A program made the translations under genes and the position numbers. 64,000 bases of DNA, taken from Frondihabitans sp. PAMC 28766 (GTDB lineage Bacteria > Actinomycetota > Actinomycetes > Actinomycetales > Microbacteriaceae). The stretch is from the NCBI RefSeq assembly GCF_001577365.1, contig NZ_CP014513.1, forward strand, positions 3,906,001 through 3,970,000, written 5' to 3'. The notes below the pieces were generated by a model that saw nothing but the letters and a program-made list of their open reading frames with translations, made no database searches and was not told where the DNA came from. The first letter of the stretch is position 1. The number at the start of each line of letters is the position of its first letter. Of this stretch, positions 43,913 to 52,563 are shown one piece after another.

Positions 43913-44883
43913 CAGTGCGTCCGCTGGCCGATCGCCTCGATCAGCTGCGGCACGACCGTGAAGACGTCGCCGACGATGCCGAAGTCGGCGATGTCGAAGA
44001 TCGGCGCCGACTCGTCTTTGTTGATCGCGACGATGGTTTTGGCCGTCTGCATGCCGGCCCGGTGCTGGATGGCGCCCGAGATCCCGAGCGCGATGTAGAG
44101 CTGCGGCGATACTGTGATGCCGGTCTGACCCACCTGCGACGTCTGCGGCACGAACCCGGCGTCGACTGCCGCCCTCGAGGCGCCGACCGCAGCGCCCAGG
44201 GCGTCGGCGAGCTGCTCGACGAGCACGAACTTCTCTTGCGACTGCAGACCGCGGCCGCCCGAGACGACCTTCGTCGCGCCGCGGAGCTCAGGGCGGTCGG
44301 AGGCGACGACGACGTCGTGCACCTCATCGATGACGACGGCCGCACGGGAAGACGGCTCGAGCGACTGGGTTGTCACGGTCGCCTCGACAGGCTCGGCGCG
44401 ATCGTCGAGGGCTCCCTGGCGCACGGTGACGATGGTCGGCCCCTGGTCGACCTTCGCCTGCACCGTGTACGCGCCGCCGAAGACGGAGTGCGTGGCGCTG
44501 ATGTCGCCGCCGTCGCCTTCCACGTCGACGACGTCGACGAGGATTCCGGCTCCGAGCCTCACGGCCAGGCGCGCCCCGATCTCGCGACCGTCGATGGAGT
44601 GGGCGAGCACGATCGCGCTCGGCTCGAGCGCCACGGCCGCAGCCGCGAGCGCTTCGACCTGTGGGGTGTGCAGCACCGTCTTGACGTCGTCGGACTCTCC
44701 GATGAAGACCTGCTCTGCGCCATAACGGCCGAGTTCTTCACCGAGGGCCGCGCCGGACCCTGGTTCCACCGCGACGACGGCCACGGGAGTTCCGAGCTTC
44801 TTGGCCACGGCGAGCAGCATGGGAGCCGTATTGCGGATCTCGCCCGCGGCGGAGACCTCGATGAATGTCAGGACGTTCGACAT
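43912..44883 (-). CDS. etfA: Electron transfer flavoprotein, alpha subunit
   Basis: A 323-residue FixB/EtfA protein. The C-terminal FAD-binding region [17 protein letters not shown] and [20 protein letters not shown] is diagnostic; [10 protein letters not shown] precedes it. With EtfB it forms the soluble dimer that accepts electrons from acyl-CoA dehydrogenases, two of which are encoded nearby. It follows etfB by 16 bp. Confidence 0.95.
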   Translation of the reverse strand: MSNVLTFIEVSAAGEIRNTAPMLLAVAKKLGTPVAVVAVEPGSGAALGEELGRYGAEQVFIGESDDVKTVLHTPQVEALAAAAVALEPSAIVLAHSIDGREIGARLAVRLGAGILVDVVDVEGDGGDISATHSVFGGAYTVQAKVDQGPTIVTVRQGALDDRAEPVEATVTTQSLEPSSRAAVVIDEVHDVVVASDRPELRGATKVVSGGRGLQSQEKFVLVEQLADALGAAVGASRAAVDAGFVPQTSQVGQTGITVSPQLYIALGISGAIQHRAGMQTAKTIVAINKDESAPIFDIADFGIVGDVFTVVPQLIEAIGQRTH

Positions 44884-44899
44884 GGGTGATCTCCTTCGA

Positions 44900-45664
44900 T
44901 CAGATCAGTCGGCCGGCGGCGAGGAACTCGGCGAGCTCGACGCCCGCGTTGCCCTCGTCGACGATTTTGGTGCCGGCCGTGCGGCCGGGGCGCTCCGCCG
45001 TCGCGAGGACGACCGAGAGCGGAGCTGACTGGGCGTCTGCCAGGTCGGCGAGAGTCCAGACTTCGAGAGGCTTCTTCTTCGCCTTCATGATGCCCTTGAA
45101 ATTCGGAAAGCGCGCTTCGGGCAGCCCTTCGGTGATCGAGATGACGGCCGGCAGGGCAGCGTGGACGGTCATGGTGCCGTATTCGTTGCCCCGCTCGCCG
45201 CTCACCGACGACTCGGTGATCTCGACGGAGTTCATGAACGTCAGAGCGGGCACTCCGAGGCGCTCGGCCACCATGGCCGGGACGACCCCGCCGCGCCCGT
45301 CGGTCGCCTCGTTGCCGGCGATGACGAGATCGAAGCCGGCCTTCGTGATCGCGGCGGCGAGAACAGCTGCCGTGGTCGTGGTGTCCGCCCCGGACAGGCC
45401 ATCGTCGAGCACGTGGAGCGCGGAGTCCGCTCCCATGGCGAGCGACTTGCGGAGCGTGTCTTTCGCTGCGGCGGGGCCCATCGACAGAACCACGACTTCG
45501 GCGTCGTGGGCGTCCTGGTAGGTCAAGGCCACTTCGAGGGCACGCTCGTCGATCTCGTCGACGACGGCATCGGTCGCACCGCGGTCGAGCTGCCCTGTCG
45601 CGAGGTCGAGCTTCCGCTCACCCCACGTGTCAGGAACCTGTTTGACAAGAACGATGATCTTCAC
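44900..45664 (-). CDS. etfB: Electron transfer flavoprotein, beta subunit
   Basis: A 254-residue FixA/EtfB protein with KIIVLVKQVPDTWGERKLD at the start, AMP-binding VDEIDERALEVAL, and GNEATDGRGGVVPAMVAERL. The GTG start has AAGGAGG at ideal spacing. It heads etfB-etfA-cytochrome b and is divergent from mmsA, sharing a promoter region with FadR-like motifs. Confidence 0.95.
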   Translation of the reverse strand: MKIIVLVKQVPDTWGERKLDLATGQLDRGATDAVVDEIDERALEVALTYQDAHDAEVVVLSMGPAAAKDTLRKSLAMGADSALHVLDDGLSGADTTTTAAVLAAAITKAGFDLVIAGNEATDGRGGVVPAMVAERLGVPALTFMNSVEITESSVSGERGNEYGTMTVHAALPAVISITEGLPEARFPNFKGIMKAKKKPLEVWTLADLADAQSAPLSVVLATAERPGRTAGTKIVDEGNAGVELAEFLAAGRLI

Positions 45665-45683
45665 GCGTCCGACCTCCTTATGA

Positions 45684-45710
45684 TTGGTCTAACTGTAAAT
45701 GGTTTGACCA
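45684..45710. promoter_or_regulatory. Putative FadR-like operator(s) between etfB and mmsA
   Basis: TGGTTTGACCA at 45700-45710 is a perfect TGGT-N3-ACCA site; TTGGTCTAAC at 45684-45693 is a half-match. Related motifs occur in three other divergent promoter regions of this window. Confidence 0.5.
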
Positions 45711-45822
45711 AAGTTAACCAGTCAGGCCAAGATACAACTAGTCCCTAGCAATTACTAGGACTTCCTACTATGTTCGATCGCGCATCGGCTCGACCCGCCG
45801 GGCGCACGGAAGGGTGCTCGTC

Positions 45823-47346
45823 ATGACTCAAGAAATGATCTCCTCGAAGGTTCGCGATCTGACCCATTTCGTCGGCGGCAAGCACGTCGAAGGGACCTCC
45901 GGGCGGTTTGGCGACGTCTACGACCCGAACACCGGCGAGGTGCAGGCGCGCGTGCCTCTGGCGAATCTCGCCGAGATGACCGCCGTGATCGACAACGCGG
46001 CCGCGGCGCAGATCGGCTGGGCGAAGACGAACCCGCAGCGGCGGGCCCGCGTGCTCATGCGGTTCCTCGAACTCGTCCGCGACAACGTCGACGAACTCGC
46101 CCGGACGTTGTCGTCGGAGCACGGCAAGACCGTCGAAGACGCGAAGGGCGACATCCAACGCGGTGTCGAGGTCATCGAATTCGCGATCGGCGCTCCGCAC
46201 CTGCTCAAGGGCGAGTACAGCTCAAGCGTCGGGACCGGAGTCGACGTCTACTCGATGCGGCAGCCGCTTGGCGTCGTCGCCGGGATCACGCCCTTCAACT
46301 TCCCCGCGATGATCCCGCTCTGGAAGATGGGGCCGGCGATCGCTGCCGGCAACGCGTTCATCCTGAAGCCGTCCGAGCGTGATCCCTCCGTTCCCCTGCG
46401 GCTCGCAGAGCTGTTCCTCGAGGCGGGTCTTCCGGCCGGGATCCTGAACGTCGTCAACAGCGACAAAGAGGGCGTCGACGCCCTTCTCAACGACGACCGC
46501 GTGATGGCAATCGGTTTCGTCGGCTCCACGCCGATCGCCCAGTACATCTACGAGACCGCCGCCAAGAACGGCAAACGTGCGCAGTGCTTCGGTGGCGCGA
46601 AGAACCACATGATCGTGATGCCGGACGCCGACCTCGACCAGGTCGCCGACGCTCTGATCGGCGCCGGCTACGGGTCGGCCGGCGAGCGATGCATGGCCAT
46701 CTCCGTCGCCGTCCCGGTGGGCGAAGCGACAGCCGACGCCCTCGCGGCGAAACTCACCGAGCGGGTGAACCAGCTGACGATCGGCAATTCGCTCGACCCG
46801 AAGGCCGACTACGGGCCGCTCGTGAGCCGAGCGGCCGTCGAGCGGGTGACCGCGGCGATCCAGAAGGGCGTCGACGACGGCGCCGAGCTGCTCGCCGACG
46901 GCCGCGGCCACGTGGTGCCGGGCTACGAGAACGGCTTCTTCCTCGGCCCGACCCTCTTCGACCACGTCACCACCGACATGGAGCTCTACCAGGAGGAGAT
47001 CTTCGGCCCTGTCCTGATCATCACCCGAGCCGCCGACTACGAGGAGGCCCTCCGCCTTCCGAGCGAGCACAAATACGGCAACGGCGTCGCCATCTTCACC
47101 CGCGACGGCGACACGGCCCGCGACTTCACCGAGCGGGTCAACACCGGCATGGTCGGCGTCAACGTGCCGATCCCCGTCCCGATCGGCTACCACACCTTCG
47201 GCGGCTGGAAGAGCTCGGGCTTCGGCGACCTCAATCAGCACGGCCCCGACTCGTTCCGCTTCTACACCAAGACGAAGACCGTGACGCAGCGCTGGCCCTC
47301 CGGCCTCAAAGAGGGCGCCAGCTTCGTGATGCCGCTGATGGGCTGA
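45823..47346 (+). CDS. mmsA: CoA-acylating methylmalonate-semialdehyde dehydrogenase
   Basis: A 507-residue aldehyde dehydrogenase. MmsA features: LTHFVGGKHVEGTSGRFGDV near the start, TPFNFPAMIPLWKMGPAIAAGN, GAKNHMIVMPDADLD and the nucleophilic Cys in GERCMAISV. It converts methylmalonate semialdehyde plus CoA to propionyl-CoA. The ATG at MTQEM has GGAAGGG 8 nt upstream, better than the GTG three codons earlier. It leads the valine operon. Confidence 0.94.
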   Translation: MTQEMISSKVRDLTHFVGGKHVEGTSGRFGDVYDPNTGEVQARVPLANLAEMTAVIDNAAAAQIGWAKTNPQRRARVLMRFLELVRDNVDELARTLSSEHGKTVEDAKGDIQRGVEVIEFAIGAPHLLKGEYSSSVGTGVDVYSMRQPLGVVAGITPFNFPAMIPLWKMGPAIAAGNAFILKPSERDPSVPLRLAELFLEAGLPAGILNVVNSDKEGVDALLNDDRVMAIGFVGSTPIAQYIYETAAKNGKRAQCFGGAKNHMIVMPDADLDQVADALIGAGYGSAGERCMAISVAVPVGEATADALAAKLTERVNQLTIGNSLDPKADYGPLVSRAAVERVTAAIQKGVDDGAELLADGRGHVVPGYENGFFLGPTLFDHVTTDMELYQEEIFGPVLIITRAADYEEALRLPSEHKYGNGVAIFTRDGDTARDFTERVNTGMVGVNVPIPVPIGYHTFGGWKSSGFGDLNQHGPDSFRFYTKTKTVTQRWPSGLKEGASFVMPLMG

Positions 47347-48491
47347 TGATGACGTCGACCTACGCACCGACCGACGAGCAGGAGGCGCTCGTCGAAGCCG
47401 TCCGCGACTTCGCGACGCAAGAACTGGCACCGCACGCCGTCGAGTGGGACCAGACCAAGCACTTCCCCGTCGACGTGCTCCAAGCAGCCGGCGGGATGGG
47501 CCTCGGCGGCATCTACGCCGCCGAAGAGGTCGGCGGATCGGGGCTGACCCGCATCGACGCCGCCCTCATCTTCGAGGAGCTCGCCAAGGGCGACACCACC
47601 ATCGCCGCGTACATCTCGATCCACAACATGGTCGTCTGGATGATCGACACGTTCGGCGACGACGAACAGCGCCACAAGTGGGTCCCGGGGCTCGCCGCGA
47701 TGACCGACCTGGGCAGCTACTGCCTCACAGAACCGGGTGCAGGATCCGACGCGGCCGCGATCACGACGTCGGCTCGCCGCGACGGCGACGAGTACGTGGT
47801 GAACGGTACGAAGCAGTTCATCTCCGGCGCGGGCACCTCCGCGATCTACATCGTGATGGCGCGCACCGGGAAGCCCGGCGCTTCCGGCATCACCGCCATC
47901 GTCGTCCCCGCCGGAACGCCCGGCCTGAGCTTCGGTCCGAACGAGAAGAAGATGGGCTGGAACGCGCAGCCCACTCGGCAGGTCATCTTCGACGACGTCC
48001 GTGTGCCCACCACGAACGCCCTCGGGGACGAGGGCTCCGGCTTCCGGATCGCGATGATGGGCCTGAACGGCGGCCGCCTGAACATGGCGGCCTGCTCACT
48101 CGGCGGGGCCCAGTGGGCGCTCGACCAGGCGGTCACCTACCTCAACGAGCGGAACGCCTTCGGGCACCCACTGATCAAGAACCAAGCCCTGCAGTTTCGG
48201 CTCGCCGACATGGAGATCGACCTCCAGGCCGCCCGGAGCCTCCTCGCCAAGGCCGCCGACGCACTCGAGAACGACGCCCCCAACAAGGTGGAGCTCTGCG
48301 CGGGAACGAAGAAGTTCGTCACCGACGCCGCCTTCCGGGTCGCCAACGAGGCGCTCCAGCTGCACGGCGGCTACGGCTACCTCGCCGACTACGGCATCGA
48401 GAAGGTCGTCCGCGACCTTCGCGTGCAACAGATCCTCGAGGGCACCAACGAGATCATGAGCATGATCGTCGGACGGAGCTTCGTCCGATGA
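47346..48491 (+). CDS. Acyl-CoA dehydrogenase, probably isobutyryl-CoA dehydrogenase
   Basis: A 381-residue flavoprotein. Signatures YCLTEPGAGSDAAAI, LHGGYGYLADYGIEKVVRDLR in overlapping pieces and QILEGTNEIM mark an acyl-CoA dehydrogenase. Context with mmsA, mmsB and 3-hydroxyisobutyryl-CoA hydrolase points to isobutyryl-CoA, giving methacrylyl-CoA. The ATG overlaps the mmsA stop by one base. Electrons would go to the divergent ETF. Confidence 0.9.
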   Translation: MMTSTYAPTDEQEALVEAVRDFATQELAPHAVEWDQTKHFPVDVLQAAGGMGLGGIYAAEEVGGSGLTRIDAALIFEELAKGDTTIAAYISIHNMVVWMIDTFGDDEQRHKWVPGLAAMTDLGSYCLTEPGAGSDAAAITTSARRDGDEYVVNGTKQFISGAGTSAIYIVMARTGKPGASGITAIVVPAGTPGLSFGPNEKKMGWNAQPTRQVIFDDVRVPTTNALGDEGSGFRIAMMGLNGGRLNMAACSLGGAQWALDQAVTYLNERNAFGHPLIKNQALQFRLADMEIDLQAARSLLAKAADALENDAPNKVELCAGTKKFVTDAAFRVANEALQLHGGYGYLADYGIEKVVRDLRVQQILEGTNEIMSMIVGRSFVR

Positions 48492-49551
48492 CCGACGCCG
48501 CGTCCGAACCGCCCGTCCTCGTCTCGAGGCGGGGGCGCCTCGGCCACCTGGAGCTGAACCGCCCGCGCGCCCTCAACGCTCTGAATCTCGACATGGTGCG
48601 GATCCTGCGCCAGACCCTCGACGAGTGGGCTGACGATGACGACGTCTCGACCGTGCTGCTCACCGGCGCCGGCGAGCGGGGCTCTGCGCGGGCGGCGACA
48701 TCGTCGGCATCTACCGCGACGCCCGCGAAGGCGGCCCGGAGAGCGAGACGTTCTGGCGCGAGGAGTACGCGCTCGACGCCCTGATCGCGGGCTATCCGAA
48801 GCCGTACGTCGCGATCCAGACCGGCGTCGTGCTCGGCGGCGGCATCGGGGTGTCGGCCCACGGCAGCATCCGGATCGTGACCGAGACCTCGAAACTCGGA
48901 ATGCCCGAGACCAGCATCGGTTTCGTGCCCGACGTCGGCGGCAACTACCTGCTCGCGCGCGCGCCCGGCGAGATCGGCGCGCACCTGGCCCTCACCGGTT
49001 CGACGATCGGCGGTGCCGACGCGATCCTCACAGGTCTCGCCGATCACTTCATCGCGAGCGGCAGTATCGCCGACTTCATCACGTCCCTCGCGACGCAGGA
49101 TCCGGCCACGGCCGTCGCGGCCTCCGCCACTGCCCCGCCACCCGGCGTACTCCCCGCGGCCCGGCCCTGGATCGACGCGGCCTACGCGGGCGACGACGTC
49201 GGCGCGATCCTCGATCGACTGGCGGCCCGCACCGAGGATGCCGCCCACGACGCCCACGACGCCATCCGTGCCAAATCGCCGACGGCGTTGAAAGCCGCGC
49301 TGCATGCGGTCAGGCGCGCCGCGAAAGCCTCCTCGCTCGAGGACGTCTTCGAGCAGGACTTCCGCGTCTCCCTGAGATTCCTCGCCGAACCCGACCTCGC
49401 CGAGGGGATTCGCGCGCAGGTCATCGACAAAGACCGCACCCCCCACTGGAATCCGACGACGCTCGGCGAGGTCGACGACAACCACATCCGCGAGCTCTTC
49501 GCCCCCCTGGGCGACGGCGAACTCGATCTCGAACGAAAGGTACGACGATGA
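48488..49551 (+). CDS. 3-hydroxyisobutyryl-CoA hydrolase (apparent frameshift)
   Basis: About 354 residues after correction. The start (GRLGHLELNRPRALNALNLDM) and the later ETSIGFVPDVGGNYLLAR and C-terminal FEQDFRVSLRFL match the HIBCH branch of crotonases. The frame is lost near 48682, where LTGAGERG should run into LCAGGDIVGIYRDA; one missing base in a C/G stretch explains it. It hydrolyses 3-hydroxyisobutyryl-CoA to 3-hydroxyisobutyrate. Both ends overlap neighbours by 4 nt. Confidence 0.88.
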
Positions 49552-50456
49552 GCACCTCTGTAGCATTCATCGGCCTCGGCAACATGGGCCGCCCGATGGC
49601 CGTCAATCTCGCGGCCGCCGGTTATGACGTGACCGGCTTCGACGTCTTCGAAGGCGCCCGCGACGCTGCCGCCGCCGCCGGCATCACGATCTCCGCCACC
49701 GCGGCCGACGCCGCAGCCCAGGCCGACGTCGTCATCACCATGCTGCAGAACGGCAAGCAGGTGCACGACGTCTACACGGGCACCGAGGGCGCGCCCGGCG
49801 TGCTCGCGGCGGCGAAGCCCGACACGCTGTTCATCGACTGCTCGACGATCGCGGTGGACGACGCGATCGAGGCGCACCGGCTCGCCGCCGAGGCCGGCCA
49901 CCGCAACGTCGACTCGCCCGTCTCCGGAGGCGTCGTCGGAGCCACGGCCGGTACGCTCGCGATGATGGTCGGCGGAGCCGCGGCCGACTTCGAGTCGGCG
50001 AAGCCGGTGCTCACCGTCGTCGGCGGTCGGGTCGTGCACTGCGGCAAGCCCGGCGCCGGCCAAGCCGCCAAGGTCTGCAACAACATGCTGCTCGCCGTCT
50101 CGATGATCGCCGTCAGCGAGGCATTCGTGCTGGGCGAGAGCCTGGGCCTGACAGACGAGGCGCTCTTCGAGGTCGCCTCGAACGCGTCCGGCCAGTGCTG
50201 GGCGTTGACCACCAACTGCCCCGTTCCCGGCCCGGTGCCCGCGAGCCCGGCCAACCGCGACTTCGCGCCCGGGTTCTCGACCGCGCTCATGGCGAAAGAC
50301 CTCGGGCTCGCTGCGGCGGCCCTTCAGTCGACCGGCGTCGACGCCGAGCTCGGAACCATGGCGGGCCTCATCTACTCGCGGTTCGCCGAGAGCGGCGGAG
50401 CCGGGCTCGACTTCTCGGCCATCATCACCGAGATCCGGGCTCGGAGCGCGGCATGA
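49548..50456 (+). CDS. mmsB: 3-hydroxyisobutyrate dehydrogenase
   Basis: A 302-residue beta-hydroxyacid dehydrogenase. The nucleotide motif [17 protein letters not shown], substrate signature [20 protein letters not shown] and catalytic Lys in [12 protein letters not shown] are present. It oxidises 3-hydroxyisobutyrate to methylmalonate semialdehyde with NAD+. The gene overlaps both neighbours by 4 nt. Confidence 0.94.
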   Translation: MSTSVAFIGLGNMGRPMAVNLAAAGYDVTGFDVFEGARDAAAAAGITISATAADAAAQADVVITMLQNGKQVHDVYTGTEGAPGVLAAAKPDTLFIDCSTIAVDDAIEAHRLAAEAGHRNVDSPVSGGVVGATAGTLAMMVGGAAADFESAKPVLTVVGGRVVHCGKPGAGQAAKVCNNMLLAVSMIAVSEAFVLGESLGLTDEALFEVASNASGQCWALTTNCPVPGPVPASPANRDFAPGFSTALMAKDLGLAAAALQSTGVDAELGTMAGLIYSRFAESGGAGLDFSAIITEIRARSAA

Positions 50457-51229
50457 CCGAGTTCGAGACGATCCTCGTCGAGACCCGAGGGCGCGTCGGC
50501 CTCATCACGCTGAACAGGCCGAAAGCGCTCAACGCGCTGAACTCGGCGCTCATGGGCGAGGTCGTCGAAGCGGCTGCGGCGTTCGACGGCGACCCGGGGA
50601 TCGGCGCGATCGTCGTCACGGGATCGGCTAAGGCGTTCGCCGCCGGCGCCGACATCACCGAGATGGCGACGCTGTCGTATCAGGACGTCTATCTCTCCGA
50701 CCTGTTCGGAGCCTGGAGCAGAATCCCGACCCTCCGCACCCCGATCATCGCCGCCGTCGCCGGCTACGCGCTCGGCGGAGGCTGCGAGCTCGCGATGATG
50801 TGCGACTTCATCGTGGCTGCGGACTCCGCGAGATTCGGGCAGCCGGAGATCACCCTCGGTGTGATCCCCGGGATCGGCGGAACCCAGCGCCTCACGCGCG
50901 CGATCGGCAAGGCCAAGGCGATGGACCTGATCCTCACGGGTCGCTCCATCACCGCCGTCGAGGCGGAACAGGCGGGCCTCGTGTCGCGCGTCGTTCCGCT
51001 CGACGAACTCGTCGAGACCGCTCTCGGCATCGCCGACGAGATCGCCGCCAAGTCGCTGCCGGTCACCATGGCCGCCAAGGAGGCCGTGAACCGGGCTTTC
51101 GAGAGCGGCCTCAGCGAGGGGATCGCGTTCGAGCGCCGGACGTTCCAGGCGCTGTTCGCCCTGGACGACCAGACCGAGGGAATGACCGCGTTCGTCGAGA
51201 AGCGGAAGCCGCTCTTCACCCACCGCTAG
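50453..51229 (+). CDS. Enoyl-CoA hydratase (methacrylyl-CoA hydration step)
   Basis: A 258-residue crotonase. [19 protein letters not shown] carries one catalytic Glu and [17 protein letters not shown] the other. It hydrates methacrylyl-CoA (or other short enoyl-CoAs) to 3-hydroxyisobutyryl-CoA. It completes the five-enzyme set and is the last gene of the coupled operon. Confidence 0.92.
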   Translation: MTEFETILVETRGRVGLITLNRPKALNALNSALMGEVVEAAAAFDGDPGIGAIVVTGSAKAFAAGADITEMATLSYQDVYLSDLFGAWSRIPTLRTPIIAAVAGYALGGGCELAMMCDFIVAADSARFGQPEITLGVIPGIGGTQRLTRAIGKAKAMDLILTGRSITAVEAEQAGLVSRVVPLDELVETALGIADEIAAKSLPVTMAAKEAVNRAFESGLSEGIAFERRTFQALFALDDQTEGMTAFVEKRKPLFTHR

Positions 51230-51241
51230 GGGCTGCACGGC

Positions 51242-51781
51242 TCAGAGGGGTTCGGCGGGAGCGTCCGGGATGTCGAAGTCGCCGGCATCACGCCGGAACT
51301 TCCCCAGGATCCGCACCAACTGGGCGAGATCGTCCCGCTCGAGCCCCGGCACCTCGAACACGACGGCGTTGAGGTCGGACGAGGCTCGGGCGACGAGGGC
51401 ACGACCCGCGTCGGTCAGCGTCAGGAGCGCCGCTCGGCCGTCGCTGGGATGCGCCGACCGGGTGACGAGGGCGTCTTTCTCCAGCCGGTCGACCGTGTTC
51501 GTGACACTCGTCGGATGGACCTGAAGTCTCGCCGTGGCACTGGCCATCGGCAGGACGCCGTCTCGGGTGAAGCTGAGCAGCGTGAGCATCTCGTAGCGCG
51601 CGAACGACAGCCCGTATGGTTTGAGCACCGCTTCGACCCGAGCCAGCATGAGCTGCTGAGCCCGCATGATCGACGTGACGGCGGCCATCCCGTCGGCCGC
51701 GCTCGTCCAGCCGTGCGAGTTCCACTGCCGTCGCGCCTCCGCGATGGGATCGAGCGGCAGGGGTCTGGTCGAGCGCGCCAC
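51242..51781 (-). CDS. MarR-family transcriptional regulator
   Basis: A 179-residue winged-helix protein (FARYEMLTLLSFTRDG, LQVHPTSVTNTVDRLEKDALV, HPSDGRAALLTLTDAG). The N-terminus is longer than usual by about 30 residues. The start is GTG. It is convergent with the valine operon, 12 bp from its end, and could regulate it or the adjacent acyl-CoA ligase genes; the ligand is unknown. Confidence 0.88.
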   Translation of the reverse strand: MARSTRPLPLDPIAEARRQWNSHGWTSAADGMAAVTSIMRAQQLMLARVEAVLKPYGLSFARYEMLTLLSFTRDGVLPMASATARLQVHPTSVTNTVDRLEKDALVTRSAHPSDGRAALLTLTDAGRALVARASSDLNAVVFEVPGLERDDLAQLVRILGKFRRDAGDFDIPDAPAEPL

Positions 51782-51838
51782 GGGGTCGTCCTCTCGCCTG
51801 GTGCCCTTCAGGTTAGCGAACGTCGCAGCTCTCGGAGG

Positions 51839-52539
51839 CTATTGCCCGGGCACCGCGTCCACTGTCACGATCCCCGCGTGGGAGACCGCCGCTCCTGTCT
51901 GACCGATGACGGCTCCCGCGCTGAGGAACAGCGCGCCCCACGACCAATCCGCGGTCAGTGCGACCAGCACGTCTCCCGGCTCGATGTCGACATCGTCTTC
52001 GATGGACTTGACCACCTCGACCAGACCGGTGTGGACGCCCGGTGAGACACCGATCCCCTGAAGCGTTTCGCCGACTTCGGCCTTCGGAATGGCCCCGCTC
52101 GCGTCCCCGCTCACGAAGTCGAAGCGGGATTCGACAGGAAGTCGTCGAGTTCCACGTCCATCGGCAGAAGGATGTCGTCCCACCGCTCGAGGGCGCCACC
52201 CGAGACGAAACGCGTTCCAGTTCTCGCATCACCAACCGGGCCTCATTGACGATTCGAGTGCACTGCACCTTCGATGCCTCCCGTGCGGGAAGAGCGACGG
52301 GCGCGGCCGACGCCGCGGCCTGGAACGGCCCGTGCAGTTCGGTTCCTTCGAGCAACTCCGTGACTCGAGCAATCGCCGCGGTCCGTTCACCGGCGAGGGA
52401 GGCGGTCCGCCTCTGAGGCGAGTTGTCGTCCTCGGTCTTCCGCGTGCCGTCGAGCATGTGGAGCACGATGCTCGGCTCGGACGAGTAGCCCCAGCACGTT
52501 GGCCGTCGTCTGACCGTGTCGGACGAAGAGAATACGCAT
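51839..52539 (-). pseudogene. Decayed fusion of histidine-phosphatase start and PEP-utilising enzyme end
   Basis: The ATG-proximal end reads MRILFVRHGQTTANVLG, the phosphate site of histidine phosphatases, then leaves that similarity after about 17 residues. In a second frame the middle (LAGERTAAIARVTELL, FQAAASAAPVALPAREA) resembles the linker of PEP-utilising enzymes, and a third frame ends with a swivelling phosphohistidine-type domain (GDVLVALTADWSWGALFL, GAAVSHAGIVTVDAVPGQ) that stops early. At least two frame changes and missing domains mark it as non-functional. Nothing else is encoded in this interval. Confidence 0.65.
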
Positions 52540-52563
52540 GGCGTCAATCGTCGCTCACGCGTA

